The notes below the pieces were generated by a model, which saw only the letters and a list, made by a program, of their open reading frames with translations, ran no database searches and was not told the origin of the DNA. This document shows, in pieces, positions 10,928 through 21,533 of a DNA stretch of 64,000 nt. Made by a program: the position numbers and the translations under genes. Where the stretch lies: assembly GCA_963971575.1 (NCBI GenBank), contig OZ020622.1, positions 11,136,279 through 11,200,278 on the forward strand. The letters are read 5' to 3'. The DNA comes from Liopterus haemorrhoidalis (lineage: Eukaryota; Arthropoda; Insecta; Coleoptera; Dytiscidae). How positions within the stretch are numbered: the first letter of the stretch is position 1; each line of letters begins with the position of its first letter.

Positions 10928-10947
10928 TTATTATTATTATTATTATT
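10928..10947. repeat. (TTA)n microsatellite, right flank of R4/Dong-like relic
   Basis: TTATTATTATTATTATTATT run directly next to the 5' truncated end of the minus-strand retrotransposon. Confidence 0.9.
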
Positions 10948-11039
10948 TTATTTCTAAGCGGCTGCTATGCAACTAAACAAATGGCGCGCAAATAGTTTTG
11001 CTTATGTCAAAAGTAATCCCCAAACAAAAATTTAGAGTG

Positions 11040-11598
11040 ACACCCGCTGTTCTAAAAAAATTGCGAATATTGATCAAAATTGTGTTGAATTGCAAGGAAG
11101 AAGTTCCAAATCAACTTAAACCACAACCGCCAAATAGTCCAGATTTTAATGTATCGGATCTTGGCTTTTTCAATTCTATACAATCCTTACAACATACAGC
11201 TTCACCGAATACAATCGACGAACTGATTGAATGCGAACAAAATGCATTTAATGCATTAAACATACAAACCCTTGATAATGTTTTTCTAACATTGCAAACT
11301 TGTCTAGAAACAACCATGTTTGCAAAAGGAGGGAATTCCTATAAGATTTCGAACATTAATAAAACAAAACTTCATCGTAAGGGTTGATTACAAAAACATT
11401 ATCATGTTCCATACAAGCTGTGGTGACAGCCATGTCCTTGTTGAATTAAATTTTTTTGTATTATTCTTTGTTTTACTAGATATTTGTAATTATTTCATAA
11501 ATAAAATCATTCTAATTAATTAAAATTGTAAATATATGTCATATTTTCGGACAAGAAAAAAATCAAAATGTATACCATATTTTCGGACGGAGGGATGA
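11040..11598 (+). mobile_element. mariner-like element of the plant/Stowaway type, 3' part
   Basis: The frame at 10998-11387 encodes, from about 11110, LKPQPPNSPDFNVSDLGFFN, then IQSLQH, a TIDELIE segment, VFLTLQTCLETTM and NSYKISNINKTKLHRKG. This order (QPPNSPD-N--DLGFF--IQSLQ, FLTLQ, YKI-H--K--L---G) is the C-terminus of DD39D mariner-like transposases best known from plants. About 200 bases downstream the strand ends with CCATATTTTCGGACGGAGGG. Its reverse complement, CCCTCCGTCCGAAAATATGG, closely resembles the Stowaway terminal repeat core (CTCCCTCCGTCC). A second CATATTTTCGGAC lies at 11539-11551. A TA follows at 11599-11600. The transposase is cut off before the second catalytic D and no left end is seen. 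Confidence 0.65.
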
Positions 11599-11599
11599 T

Positions 11600-12088
11600 A
11601 ATGGAAATAACTGAAATGACAGTAATTGTTAACCTTCCAATATGAAATACATTAATGAAATTAAATTGTATAAATTTTATGTTAAATTGTTAGGGATTGA
11701 CAATACTAGTAATTATAATATATTCATAACTTTTGTCAGTATTCAAATCGATAATAATAAATGGTTTAACTGATTGATTGTAATTTTTGTGTATTATGCA
11801 CTGCAGTTTTAATTTATACCCATAATGTTTTGCAATGTATTATTTGTTTTATTGTAACGAGCATATCAGAATGTTATTGGTTATTATATCAGTTTCACCA
11901 ATGTAAATTAATTAATTAATCATTATAGCCAGGTTATTTTAGTAGTTTATAAGTCATTTTTCAATTTGCTAAAAAGTAAAATAGAAATTGTATATGAATG
12001 ATGAAAGCATTTTTGATTAATACAGAAAAAACACAAAAAGCACTTGTTTAAAGTTCAACAAACTTGATTTATTAAATACTTAATTATA
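11600..12088. other. No gene seen
   Basis: AT-rich sequence without frames, inverted ends or recognised repeats. Confidence 0.5.
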
Positions 12089-12657
12089 CAGTACCTAGAC
12101 AAAATATTATAACCACTTATGATTTTTTAAAAATTCATTGTTTTACACAAAATCAACAAAATAGTAATACACCAATTTTATTTTTATTTTGTATTTTATT
12201 ACTTCAAATTATTTTAGTAGATTTAAAAAATGTTTTTAATATTTTGTGTTGCCCCCATTTGCTTTTATTACTGCCGCAATTCTTCGAGGCATACTCTCAA
12301 TACATGCCCTAATATAATTTTCAATTTCTGGAGAGCCATGCCACACTTTTTTAATATTATCTATTAAAACTTGTTTATTAGTATTATTTAAATCATAAAC
12401 AAGTCTTTTCAGGAGGCTCCAAACATTTTCGATAGGATTGATATCCGGCGAATTACTTGGCCAGGACAAAATCGGTACTTTTTGTTCTTGCAAATCAGTC
12501 TCAGAATAAAAATACAGAGTTGAAGATGTTTAAAATAGCTTATCTTTTAATAAATGCACGATATGTTAAAGAAATAAATATAGTAGCATATGATGATATG
12601 TCGGCATTTTTAATAAACAGTTGTTTTTGTAAGTGTTTATAATATTTTGTCTAGGTA

Positions 12658-12660
<3 letters not shown>
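12089..12660 (-). mobile_element. Tc1-like transposon, internally deleted
   Basis: The terminal repeats start CAGTACCTAGACAAAATATT on both ends and match for about 30 bases with two changes. TA lies at 12087-12088 and 12661-12662. The minus-strand frame 12493-12236 is the transposase C-terminus: ILSWPSNSPDINPIENVWSL carries the third catalytic residue E of the Tc1 D-D-E triad, followed by a typical RRIAAVIKANGGNTKY end. Upstream transposase sequence is deleted, so it is non-autonomous. The right end lies directly in a (TA)n run, a ready-made TA target. Confidence 0.85.

Positions 12661-12690
<30 letters not shown>
12661..12690. repeat. (TA)n microsatellite
   Basis: Uninterrupted TA run beginning at the right end of the Tc1-like element. 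Confidence 0.95.
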
Positions 12691-12695
<5 letters not shown>

Positions 12696-12829
12696 TATAT
12701 TTCGGCTTGTTAGGCCATCATCAAAAGAATGAAATTCCTTTTTCATAACGAAATATTATTCCTCTTCGGTTAAATGAGTTAGGACGTTTTTCTTCTAGTT
12801 TCTAATATAGTCTCTCTATTTTTTTTAAC

Positions 12830-12941
12830 CACTGAAGAGGACTAAATGTCCTCATTACACTATGACTCACAAACATCCATGCCCTGACCAGGATTCGAAC
12901 CCGGGACCTTTGGCTCGTGAAGTAGCAGAGCTGCCTCTACC
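12830..12941 (-). repeat. tRNA-derived SINE, body and most of the tRNA head
   Basis: On the minus strand GGTAGAGGCAGCTCTGCTAC is followed by CCCGGGTTCGAATCC, a perfect polymerase III B box, and then a non-tRNA body. The A-box side is interrupted by the element at 12942-13472. The start of the tRNA-like head continues at 13473-13500 (CGGCCTTGGTAGGGTAGAGG on the minus strand). Confidence 0.65.
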
Positions 12942-13472
12942 ACAGTATACACAGTAGTTTCACTCGACCGTTTTTCTGTACCAGATTTTTCATGCGCATG
13001 TGTGACTCCTGGTTAGGACGCGCAGTTTTGCGAAGTGAATAAATTAAAAAATATTAAATATTATTTTATATTTAAGTAATTTTCCTACTTTATTATTATA
13101 CTACTTTCAATAGTTTTTGTATAATATTTTTTAAATTCATTTTAGAGTCATAAAATGCAAAATTCTTAATTTTGACAGTTTAAAATTAAATTTCATTTTG
13201 TAACTAATTCCCTGTTTAGTGCAAATCTTCATAATTTTCAATTATTTCATTTATAACCTAATTTAATCTTTACACTTATTTGCCGTCACCATAGAGATAA
13301 CTTTCACCCAATTCGTCAGTTGTCGTATAAAGCTTCGTCCGTATCTATACGCGTAATAGTCTGTATCGTTCTTTAGAAACCTGGTTAGGACGAGGCAGCT
13401 CGAGGTCACGAAAATATGGTACGCCGAGATCACTAAGCTACCGACGCAAGTCGGCCTACTGTGTTATACTAT
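12942..13472. mobile_element. DNA element with 9-10 bp target duplication inside a SINE
   Basis: The two ends read ACAGTATACACAGTAG (left) and, reverse-complemented, ATAGTATAACACAGTAG (right), inverted repeats of about 16 bases with one change and one extra base. TGCCTCTACC is present on both sides (12932-12941 and 13472-13481). A duplication of 9-10 bp suits Mutator-like (MULE) elements. The interior has no long frame. Removing it restores a continuous tRNA-like head of the SINE, which supports the limits given. Confidence 0.6.
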
Positions 13473-13555
13473 GCCTCTACCCTACCAAGGCCGATAAATT
13501 GTTGAAATTAACCTAAAACCAACAAAAATTATTATTTGGAATAAACAAAAATCAC

Positions 13556-13650
13556 ACCAATTTATAATTTGATGGGTGTCGTTTCTAAAAATGTTTTAAT
13601 TGGGCTGTTTGTGCTGTCGCATTGTCCTGATGAAGCATGATCCGGCGCAA
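13556..13650 (-). pseudogene. mariner transposase relic (second catalytic block)
   Basis: On the minus strand RRIMLHQDNATAQTAQLKHF matches the region around the second catalytic aspartate of mariner transposases (HQDNA..HTA). Only about 30 codons remain. Confidence 0.5.
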
Positions 13651-14736
13651 TCATGTTTTAATTTTTTATTTGGACCACACTGTACGTAGCAAAACAGTGA
13701 TAATTTTGGCAGGATAAGGCTTGTTTTCATATATTGTTGTACCTATTTATTTTCTTACATTGGTGAATATTAAGAAATATTAATTTCTACAAATAATAAC
13801 ATTTAATGTGCTATGTAGATGATTGAACTAGTGCTGCCTACTTGATTGTATATATTTATTTATTAGTGAAATTTGTCAATGTTATTGTATACGTATTACA
13901 AAAATATAATGTACATCAGAGTTAATTAAATTCTAATGGAATCAGAATAATCAGTTTACGATTTTGTTTTTGCAAAATTTTTATGACAACCCGTATTTTC
14001 AGCTTTTTAATTAAATTTTCTTTTGAAAATATAGCAGGTAATTTAATGGTTATTTGTTTAAATACTATGGATGTTTTACATGAAACTAATTAAAATTGAA
14101 GCCAAGTGTCACAAAGGAAATGACATATTTACAAGAGAGAAGATATGTGATGAAGATGAAAGAATAAAAATAATAAATAAATAATAGAATATCAACAACT
14201 AGATAGACCTATAAAAGTCAGAGAGGGTAAGTTCTCCGTTTCTAGACCGCCGGCCATAGATAATAAACCAAGTGGTAAGTTTCGATCAGTCCTATTATCC
14301 TTGTATAAACAGGTATAGTATTTCCAAAATGAAATGGTCACTTTCCCTTTCTGATTCCTATAATGACTGATTGTATAACCATTATAACTGCTGAGTTTAT
14401 GGCTCTGTTAATAATAGTTGCCAGGACCGTAATAATTATTTAAAATAAACGTGTTTTCTTATATGCTATTTAGAATGAACTGTAGATACTCACATGACAT
14501 TCCTTCACATTTTTATCAGGCTTAGGCTGGCTATTTTTGAATTATAAATATAGGCATGTAAATTATTTTGTTTTAAAGTCTTTATAGTCTATGTTAAATA
14601 CTTCAAATTTGCACAAACAAAAATCATTCTTTTTTTGCAACAAAAATAAATCCTAGCAACTTCAAATAATTATACATACGGCTAACTTTGTATAGAAATT
14701 TTGTTCTGTCTTCTTCCAATTTTTTTTATTAAAAGA
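13651..14736. other. No gene seen
   Basis: About 1.1 kb of AT-rich sequence. No frame above 60 codons, no terminal repeats found. Confidence 0.5.
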
Positions 14737-15256
14737 CTAGTGCACCCGTTGCCAACTGTGTTGGCAAACAAATCATTACCTTAATGTGGAACTTGCTCGA
14801 TACCTCAGACTTCTTTCTCTAGCCATACGCCTAACTTCATCCAATTCAAATTGAATCAACTCTTCGCCCATTAATAAAAACTGGACAAATAATGAGCATT
14901 ATTCCGAATTATTAATTCATTAAATTTTTAAGATGGGAAAACGATTCATTTTCACTCAGTGCATTATATTTATAATGTTAAAACTAAAAATGATTTGAGA
15001 CGTTAAATTGAAAATATATTTATTAAAATTAATTTTCCATTTTCTTATATAATATAAAAATACGCACACGGAAGAAACGCACACGGATTAATACGCACAC
15101 GGAAAAAAGCACACATGAAAAAATACACACACGGCAAAAAGGGCACACGGAAAAAAGCGTACTTACACTATATCTCAAATCAGGGGGTAGATTTACAATA
15201 TCCCACTGAACACTGCGCATGCGTCACACACACGTCATTTGTTCAATATACAGAGA
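14737..15256 (-). mobile_element. Non-autonomous Helitron
   Basis: Read on the minus strand the element starts A|TCTCTGTATATTGAAC at 15256. It ends with a hairpin (TTGCCAAC-aca-GTTGGCAA, 14749-14767), eight bases, then CTAG|T (14737-14740). These are the three Helitron end marks: 5' TC, 3' hairpin plus CTRR, and insertion between A and T. Inside is a GC-poor minisatellite at 15058-15160. A short frame near the 3' end (MARERSLRYRAS) is unassigned. The 5' end is less certain: a second Helitron-like 5' end on the same strand lies at 18520, which would give a 3.8-kb element with later insertions. Confidence 0.6.
15058..15160. repeat. Minisatellite with ACGCACACGGAAAAAAGC-like units
   Basis: About six imperfect copies of a 15-20 base unit containing GCACACGG, inside the Helitron. 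The open frame on the minus strand here is a product of the repeat. Confidence 0.75.
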
Positions 15257-15267
15257 TTCTAAACAGG

Positions 15268-15367
15268 TGGGACTGTGCAGAACTTTAAAACACAATTTTT
15301 TTTAGGTGGTTTATAAAAAAAAAAACAGTTATCAACCATAACCTAAGATAGTGCTTTTAAGGTGAAT
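15268..15367. repeat. About 100-bp direct repeat, left copy
   Basis: The stretch ending CTAAGATAGTGCTTTTAAGG and TGAATC is repeated at 17693-17790 with few changes, on either side of the long reverse transcriptase frame. The A run differs by about two bases. If it is a target duplication it is unusually long for a non-LTR element. Confidence 0.85.
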
Positions 15368-15374
15368 CACTGTC

Positions 15375-17692
15375 CCTAGCCCTGCAATAATAATAATAAT
15401 CCCAACGTCGTGTCCGACTACGGGAGTCACAAAAAAATTACAATAATAATATGAGCATATGCATATAAAAACAAATATATACACATGCACACATACACAT
15501 ACATAAGATGTTCTAGAGCGTAGTGCATCTTCTACGTTCATGGGCACGGAGATGGCTTATAAGGCCAATTCTAGCCATAAAATTTTTTCCACATATGTCG
15601 CACAGAAAAGTTCCTTCTCCCGTCGATATCCTATTCTTCTTGGCAGCCGCTTTAGCTCTCACAGCTTGCTGGCGACTTTGTTCATATACAGCAACTGCAT
15701 CTTGAATTGTTTTCCTCCAGCAGTTGCGGTTAGTTGCTAGAATTTCCCAGTTGTTATTCAGCAAGTTTGTAGTTTTTAGGTTGTTTTTGAGAACATCCTT
15801 ATACCGTTTTCGGGGAGCACCAATATTTCGTTGACCTTCTTGCAGCTCACAGTACAACAGCTGTTTGGGTAGTCTGTCATCGGACATACGTACAACGTGG
15901 CCAGTCCATCGCAGTTGATTTCTGACTAGGAGTGATTCTATACTGCACGCTTGAGCTTCATTTAATACTCGTACATTGTCTATATGATCTTGCCACTTGA
16001 TTCGCAAAATAGTGCGTAGGCATCTTTGGTGAAATTTTTCAAGCTGACGAATATGCCGTCGATATGGAGTCCATGTTTCAGATGCATATAGCAGTGTAGG
16101 TATTATTACCGACTTATAAACGCTCAGTTTAGTTTGTAACCTCAGATCGTGATTTAGCCAAACTCGTTTCCGTAGCATGCCATAAGCTCTAGCTGCAGCA
16201 GATATTCTATTATTTATCTCCAAGTCCAAATTACCATCGTTGCAAAGTATACTCCCTAAATATTTGAAGGTTTTCGTGATTCTCAGTACTTCATCGCCGA
16301 CAAAGAAATCTGGTATTGCGCTACCATTAGTTGTTCTGGCCATGACTTCTGTTTTCGAAAGACTGATCTTGAGTCCGAACCGGGTACTTGACGTAGCCAA
16401 GCGGGTTATTGCATCTTGCAGATCCTCAGGACAATTTGAAACTAAAGCACAGTCATCGGCATACAGAGCTTGTTGAATGACGCCGTACTTTAGCTTAGAT
16501 GCAGCTTTGAAACGAGATAACCTGTGCAGGCCGCCGTCTATGCGGTACCGGATATGGACCCCACCGATATAATCACAGAAGGCTATCTCTAGAACCGCTG
16601 CTAAGAATATATTAAACAGACTAGGCGCAAGAACACATCCTTGTCTTGTGCCAATTGTAACAGAGAATTCAGAGGAAAACTCCCCGTTAGAAGACACACA
16701 AGCTTTCGTGTTACAGTGTAGTTCTCTCAAAAGATGTAGTATTTTCGGAGGGCAGCCAAATTTCCGCAATACTTCCCATAATATGTTTCGCGGCACTGTA
16801 TCGAATGCTTTCGAGAAATCGACAAAGCACATATAGAGCGGTTTGTTTTGCTCTGTACATTTCTCTTGCAGCTGACGAAGCGAAAATATCATGTCATTGC
16901 ATCCTCTATTTTTCCTAAACCCAGCTTGGGACTCTGGATTGTGGAATTCAGATATGATGTTCAATCTGTCGTTCAAGATATTTGAGAGAACTTTGCCTAC
17001 TGATGAAAGTAAAGATATTCCGCGATAAATATCGCAGCTACTTTTACTACCTTTGTTTTTATACAGAGGACGTACGATAGCATTTTTAAACTCTTGAGGT
17101 ATCTGACCAGTTTCCCAGATGTTATGGATAAGATGTGTCAGCGTAACAGCTATCGTGCTTCCACCGTATTTTATTATTTCAGCTGGTATGCCATCAGAAC
17201 CAGGTGCTCTATTATTGTTCAAACGATTGATGGCACATTCAACTTCATAATGCGTTGGCGTAGCATCCAGATCTTCCCATACATGGTACTGTGGGAGCAG
17301 TTCAGTGACAGTCTCGTCTCGTGGGTACGAAGTGTTAAGTAACTCGTTAAAATGTTCACGCCATCTATTGAGAAGATCGTTAGCAGTATACAATAACGCG
17401 GAGTTATCTTTACTTTTCAGAGGCATTGAGATTTTTCGCCGGGGACCATAGATTCTAACAAGACTTTGATAGAACGCTTTTAAGTTGTTAGTATCAGCAA
17501 ATTGTTGGATCTCATTTGCTTTATCTGTCCACCATTTATTCTTTAGTTCTCTTGTTCTATTTCTTAGCTTCCTTCGTTCCTCCAACATGGCGACTCTATT
17601 AATTTCCGTTTTGTTTATTTGCCACTTTATTTCTGCAGACTTTCTGGTTTCAACAAGAGTTCTGATTTCTGCGACGTTTTCATCAGCCCTGC
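15375..17692 (-). mobile_element. Non-LTR retrotransposon, 5' truncated, intact polymerase frame
   Basis: Minus strand, stop at 15513-15515. About 725 codons stay open without a stop or frameshift. The first 23 or so residues of the raw frame (above 17693) lie in the flanking direct repeat and are not element sequence. The reverse transcriptase begins around NNNRAPGSDGIPAEIIKYGG. It has QAGFRKNRGCNDM, the first catalytic block CFVDFSKAFDTVPR, then GTRQGCVLAPSLFN and the YADD box (QALYADDCALVS). After the thumb come QLRWTGHVVRMSDDRLPK and a C-terminal Cys2-His2 finger (CDICGKNFMARIGLISHLRA, then H), spaced C-x2-C-x12-H-x3-H. The N-terminal endonuclease is absent, so it is 5' truncated. The 3' UTR ends in ATT repeats near 15390. 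The long open frame suggests a recent insertion. I cannot fix the clade by eye. Confidence 0.85.
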
Positions 17693-17790
17693 AAAGAACA
17701 GTTAAAATACAATTTATTTCTAGGGGGTTTATAAAAAAAAAAAAACAGTTATCAACCATAACCTAAGATAGTGCTTTTAAGGTGAATCTA
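17693..17790. repeat. About 100-bp direct repeat, right copy
   Basis: Partner of 15268-15367. The shared part includes an A run of about 13 and CAGTTATCAACCATAACCTA. Confidence 0.85.
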
Positions 17791-17794
17791 ACCT

Positions 17795-18420
17795 AAACTA
17801 AAAGGTAAATGATATTTTAATGTGATAAATAAACAGAAACCATTGTTTTAAAGCCACTGATAATTCTTGAATTATTTAGTGTAGTCGTTATGTGCTGCCA
17901 TCTGTATAGAGTTTGCAGTGGGATATTGTAAATCTTGTCCTATAAATCGTAGAAATAAAAAAATAATAAAGCATTGAAAAAATAATAATAAAGAAAAAAA
18001 AGTCATATTTTTCTTACTTTCATCAAAACCAAATATTTTTTAAAATAATTATTTTTCTGCTAATAATAATTTTAATAAAAAATGTCGAATATCACGGAAA
18101 GATAACGTTTTTCTGTGTTTTGTTTCGTAAAAAAACCGATCCGTGTATTTCACAACTAAATTAATAATTGTGAAGTGATTTTTTAATGAAAAACACAACT
18201 GTCATTTTTACTAATTTATTGTCAACACTCAAAACAAAAATTCACAGCACAGTACTGTCCAATACATAAACAATAATTTCTTAAAATTCTATCAATTATT
18301 ATAAAAAGTGTTCATAGAATATTCTATTATTACATCTTATAATAATTATAAAAAGTGTTCGTAGAAAATTCACTATTATTGCATCAACAATATATTTTAA
18401 ACAATTTTGACATAAATAAT
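17795..18420. other. No gene seen
   Basis: AT-rich. CAGTGGGATATTGTAAATCT at about 17918 also occurs, in inverse orientation, inside the Helitron at about 15180. Confidence 0.5.
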
Positions 18421-18521
18421 TAACATATGCGCGCCTCTATCGGGGAATGAAGAAACGACCGGTCGAAGATACGAACATACGAACATACGAACATACAAAC
18501 AGGCGTATTATATTATAGGAT
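18420..18521 (-). repeat. Helitron-like 5' terminus with ATACGAAC tandem repeat
   Basis: On the minus strand A|TCCTATAATATAATACGCC looks like a Helitron 5' end, followed by GTTTGTATG and three GTTCGTAT units. No matching 3' hairpin plus CTAG is found nearby on the same strand except at 14737. Confidence 0.35.
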
Positions 18522-18589
18522 GCACAGTCGGCACTATATTTTTCGAATAAATATTGTATATTTTATTTTTTTGTTATTGTTTTAGATAA

Positions 18590-18868
18590 AAAACTATCTC
18601 TTTTCTTGAAAACTTGTAAATCGGGTCGTTTTCGCTGCAGATTTTTGCAACATTGATACGTTGAATTGTTCTGTATGGAACACTAGTTAATTCCGCAGTT
18701 CTGAGTATAGGTTTGTCATTACCTTCCGACTAACTAACTTCTTATAAACATTCAGTATCAGAACTTTGCAATCTTCTGACATTTTTCTTTAGTAGCCCCA
18801 TCCACATTTTCACATTTCACGTCAACGTCCACATTTTCTTCAAAATCAAATGGTTGCCAAAGAGTCAT
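18590..18868 (-). pseudogene. Tc1/mariner-superfamily transposase, N-terminal HTH relic
   Basis: An ATG at 18868 on the minus strand starts MTLWQPFDFEENVDVDVKCE. After frameshifts, NVYKKLVSRK and TSVPYRTIQRI recall the first helix-turn-helix of TA-inserting transposases. No catalytic region or terminal repeats were found. Confidence 0.4.
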
Positions 18869-18869
18869 G

Positions 18870-19185
18870 TTGCTAATTTATGCACGCTATGAACGTTGAA
18901 AATTATCTAACAAACCAGTATACAACCCCTAAAATTTAGAAACAATAAGATTATAAATTTGAAAATATTCTTAATGGTTTTTAAGAAACTTCAATTGAAC
19001 TAGTGTTACATCTATTCAACTTAAATTTAAAATTCCTTTAATATCTCTTATATTCTTTTTACAGCTACGAGTCTTGGAATTACTGCCATAAACACATTAC
19101 TGAATTGTTAAGCTTCTTAACAAGAGCCATTTCATTTTGGAAATACTATACTCATTTTAAGTATTAAATATTTGAAACTGAGTCG
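18870..19185. other. No gene seen
   Basis: AT-rich, no recognised feature. Confidence 0.5.
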
Positions 19186-19189
19186 ATCC

Positions 19190-19290
19190 CAGAACTGACG
19201 GAATATAAAAATTGGAAAGAGGTGGAGACGATTCGAACCTGATTCCCTGTCCTCCGTAAGCAACAGCCTTACCACGCAGCATAATCCCTT
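19190..19290 (-). repeat. tRNA-derived SINE head
   Basis: Minus strand: GCTGCGTGGTAAGGCTGTTG (A-box side), then CAGGTTCGAATCGTC (B box), about 30 bases apart as in a tRNA gene. The stem pairing is poor, so it is a SINE head rather than a working tRNA. Confidence 0.55.
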
Positions 19291-19855
19291 TAATGTGTTC
19301 TGCTTTATCTCATATATTATTCCACTAAATAATCTCAGTAATTTTCATAAAATCCATGTTTATTGCTCAATTTATGTCGGTAAATTAACCTTATTTTACG
19401 ATGCCCAAATTAAATTCGCATCTATAATTTTTAGAACTTTATTTTAGGTAAATTGACCAGCTTTATGGTTTGATAATGTTTATTTTCTTCAAAACATTTA
19501 TTTATATCCCTGCGGATAGTGAACTAAATTAAACTGAGGTTATGTTGATATTTGCTTATACATCGATTTTAAATATCCGGTGTTTATTAACTAAATGAAA
19601 TATCGCATTTAATGTTTACGTTTCAATTAAATGTTGATCTAATAGCTGAGACAAACTTATGACAGACTATCACGACCATTAAAGTGCATATTTAATCTTT
19701 AAAAAGTGAGTTACAAATTAATTAAACAAAAATTCTATTTAGTTCCACCTAAACCAAAGAAATTAATTATGTTTATATTTTTCCCACGATGTGTTTTTTT
19801 GACCTCTCATAGTTTTCAACTTACTTAATCCTGAAGACTTTTTACCTTGCGGTGT
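19291..19855. other. No gene seen
   Basis: AT-rich, no long frame. Confidence 0.5.
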
Positions 19856-19859
19856 AAGG

Positions 19860-20095
19860 CTATAGTCGAGTTACTTATTTTCTGGTGTTGTTCTCCATAC
19901 TTCTTTCCATCGTGTTCTGTCCTTTGTATATTTTCTCCTCCCACTTTACGCCTCTCTTCGTTGCAGCTTCTTTTGTTTCTTGGTGTCAGGTTTTTCTCGG
20001 TCTTCCTGGTCTTTATCTTTTAACTTTCTTCACTGTTCTTGCTTCAAAAACTTTTTTTACTATTCTACTTCACCCTATTTGGAAGTGGAATAATG
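19860..20095 (-). pseudogene. RTE-like retrotransposon C-terminal tail
   Basis: The minus strand gives RPGRPRKT, a stop, HQETKEAATKRGVKWEE and, after a frameshift, TRWKEVWRTTPENK with a stop. GRPRKTW, then TRWKE before the end, is the RTE-type tail. Confidence 0.5.
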
Positions 20096-20118
20096 CATAG
20101 TATGCAATTCTCAGAACG

Positions 20119-20565
20119 TCAGTACTTACAATGGATGTCAGGTTTCTTAGCAAATATATTGCAAAACACAATTTGTTTACCAACTGACGGATCCCAAGGG
20201 AGTTTGGGATCAATTAGTACCCCCAGTAAGTTCAAGAATTTCGGATTATCAAAATTGTTTGCTTTTAGTGTTAAAAGAATTTGTTGAGTCTTGTTGAGAT
20301 TTAGGGAGATTCGATTGGTGTCGAGCCAGTACTTAGGTCTTTGCATTGCGATATTATTAATAGTGATAACATCAACAAGTGATGACGATCTTGCAATTAA
20401 TGTTGCGCCATCGGCGTATAAAATACTGGTTTCATCAATGGACGAGGGGAAGTCATTGACATAAATCAAGAAGAGGAGAGGACCGAGGATTGATTCTTGT
20501 GGAACGCCCAAGGTAACCGTTAAGGGATTTGACGAAACATTTTTAAATGATTCCGCACTTAACAT
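20119..20565 (-). pseudogene. CR1/jockey-like reverse transcriptase fragment with YADG
   Basis: The minus-strand frame has VTLGVPQESILGPLLFLIYV, NDFPSSI and then ILYADGATLIA. The catalytic box of the family is YADD, so the second aspartate is lost here. The downstream piece (NLNKTQQILLTL...LLGVLIDPKLPWDPSV) follows the usual order. About 149 codons remain, with both sides missing. Confidence 0.75.
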
Positions 20566-20599
20566 ACTTTTTTAAAGTACTTAACCAAGCTCTGATGTG

Positions 20600-21420
20600 C
20601 TTGTGCGCTTAAGTATTATTTTTGTGCTTATTTCTAAGATTTTATACCATGTTGCATACATACAAAGTTTTCTTTTTGTATTTGTATTCGTGTTTTAAAG
20701 CATGTGTGTGTATGTGTGTGTGTGTGTATCTTTCAAACATCGCTTTTCCTTTAACTTTAAATTGGTCTTCAAGAGAACCAAATTAATTTAACCAAACCTT
20801 TCAAAAATTTGTAATTCAAGTCATCTTGTTTATTTGACCAGCAAAGAAGTGGTCTTTTAAACAGTTAAAGTACTGTGGAAAATTCGTAAACAAAGAAAAT
20901 CCACAAAGTATAAAAAGAAGAAAGCAACATTCAACTTATCCACAAGTTTCTAAAGTTGACGAATCCTGAAATTCAATGAAATAAATCTACTCACGTCTTC
21001 AAAATACTTTTACCTGTGCTAAATTATTTGATTTGATAAAATTACCACCCTGATTCCTCCTGTCAATAAAAATAAACTACGTGATTACGATATTTTATTT
21101 AGAATTCATTTATAAATAAATTTTGATGTCAGATTAATTTTAATTAAATATTTGGTTGTTATTCTATGAAATAAGGAAAGAAAAGATAATTAAATGTACT
21201 AATGAGAGACTTGATGAATAAGCCTGCAAGCGGAAACGGAGTTATTTGAAAGACAAACGAATATAGGATTAGGAAAATTAATTATATTAAAGACGACGAT
21301 GTTTTTACAATAATATTAGATTGTTTTAACATTGATCACTGAAACAGAAATGAAGGATTCAAAGATGTTTAGTTCTGAAAAAGAAAATTAGCAACAGGCA
21401 GTGTTGAAAACAACTTTACA
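20600..21420. other. No gene seen; (TG)n run inside
   Basis: A short TGTGTGTGTATGTGTGTGTG run sits at about 20704-20735. The rest is AT-rich without recognised structure. Confidence 0.6.
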
Positions 21421-21533
21421 AGGGGATTCACCCATACGGTTTTGTCATTCTGACGCGATTAAATTTTATGACATTGCATTTTTAGATATTAAGATGTTAT
21501 AGTTTTTCTCTATCCTTTATGGTGGTCACTTGC

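Noticed and set aside
15029..15220. 63-codon minus-strand frame rich in V, R and C
   Set aside because: It is a translation of the GCACACGG minisatellite inside the Helitron.
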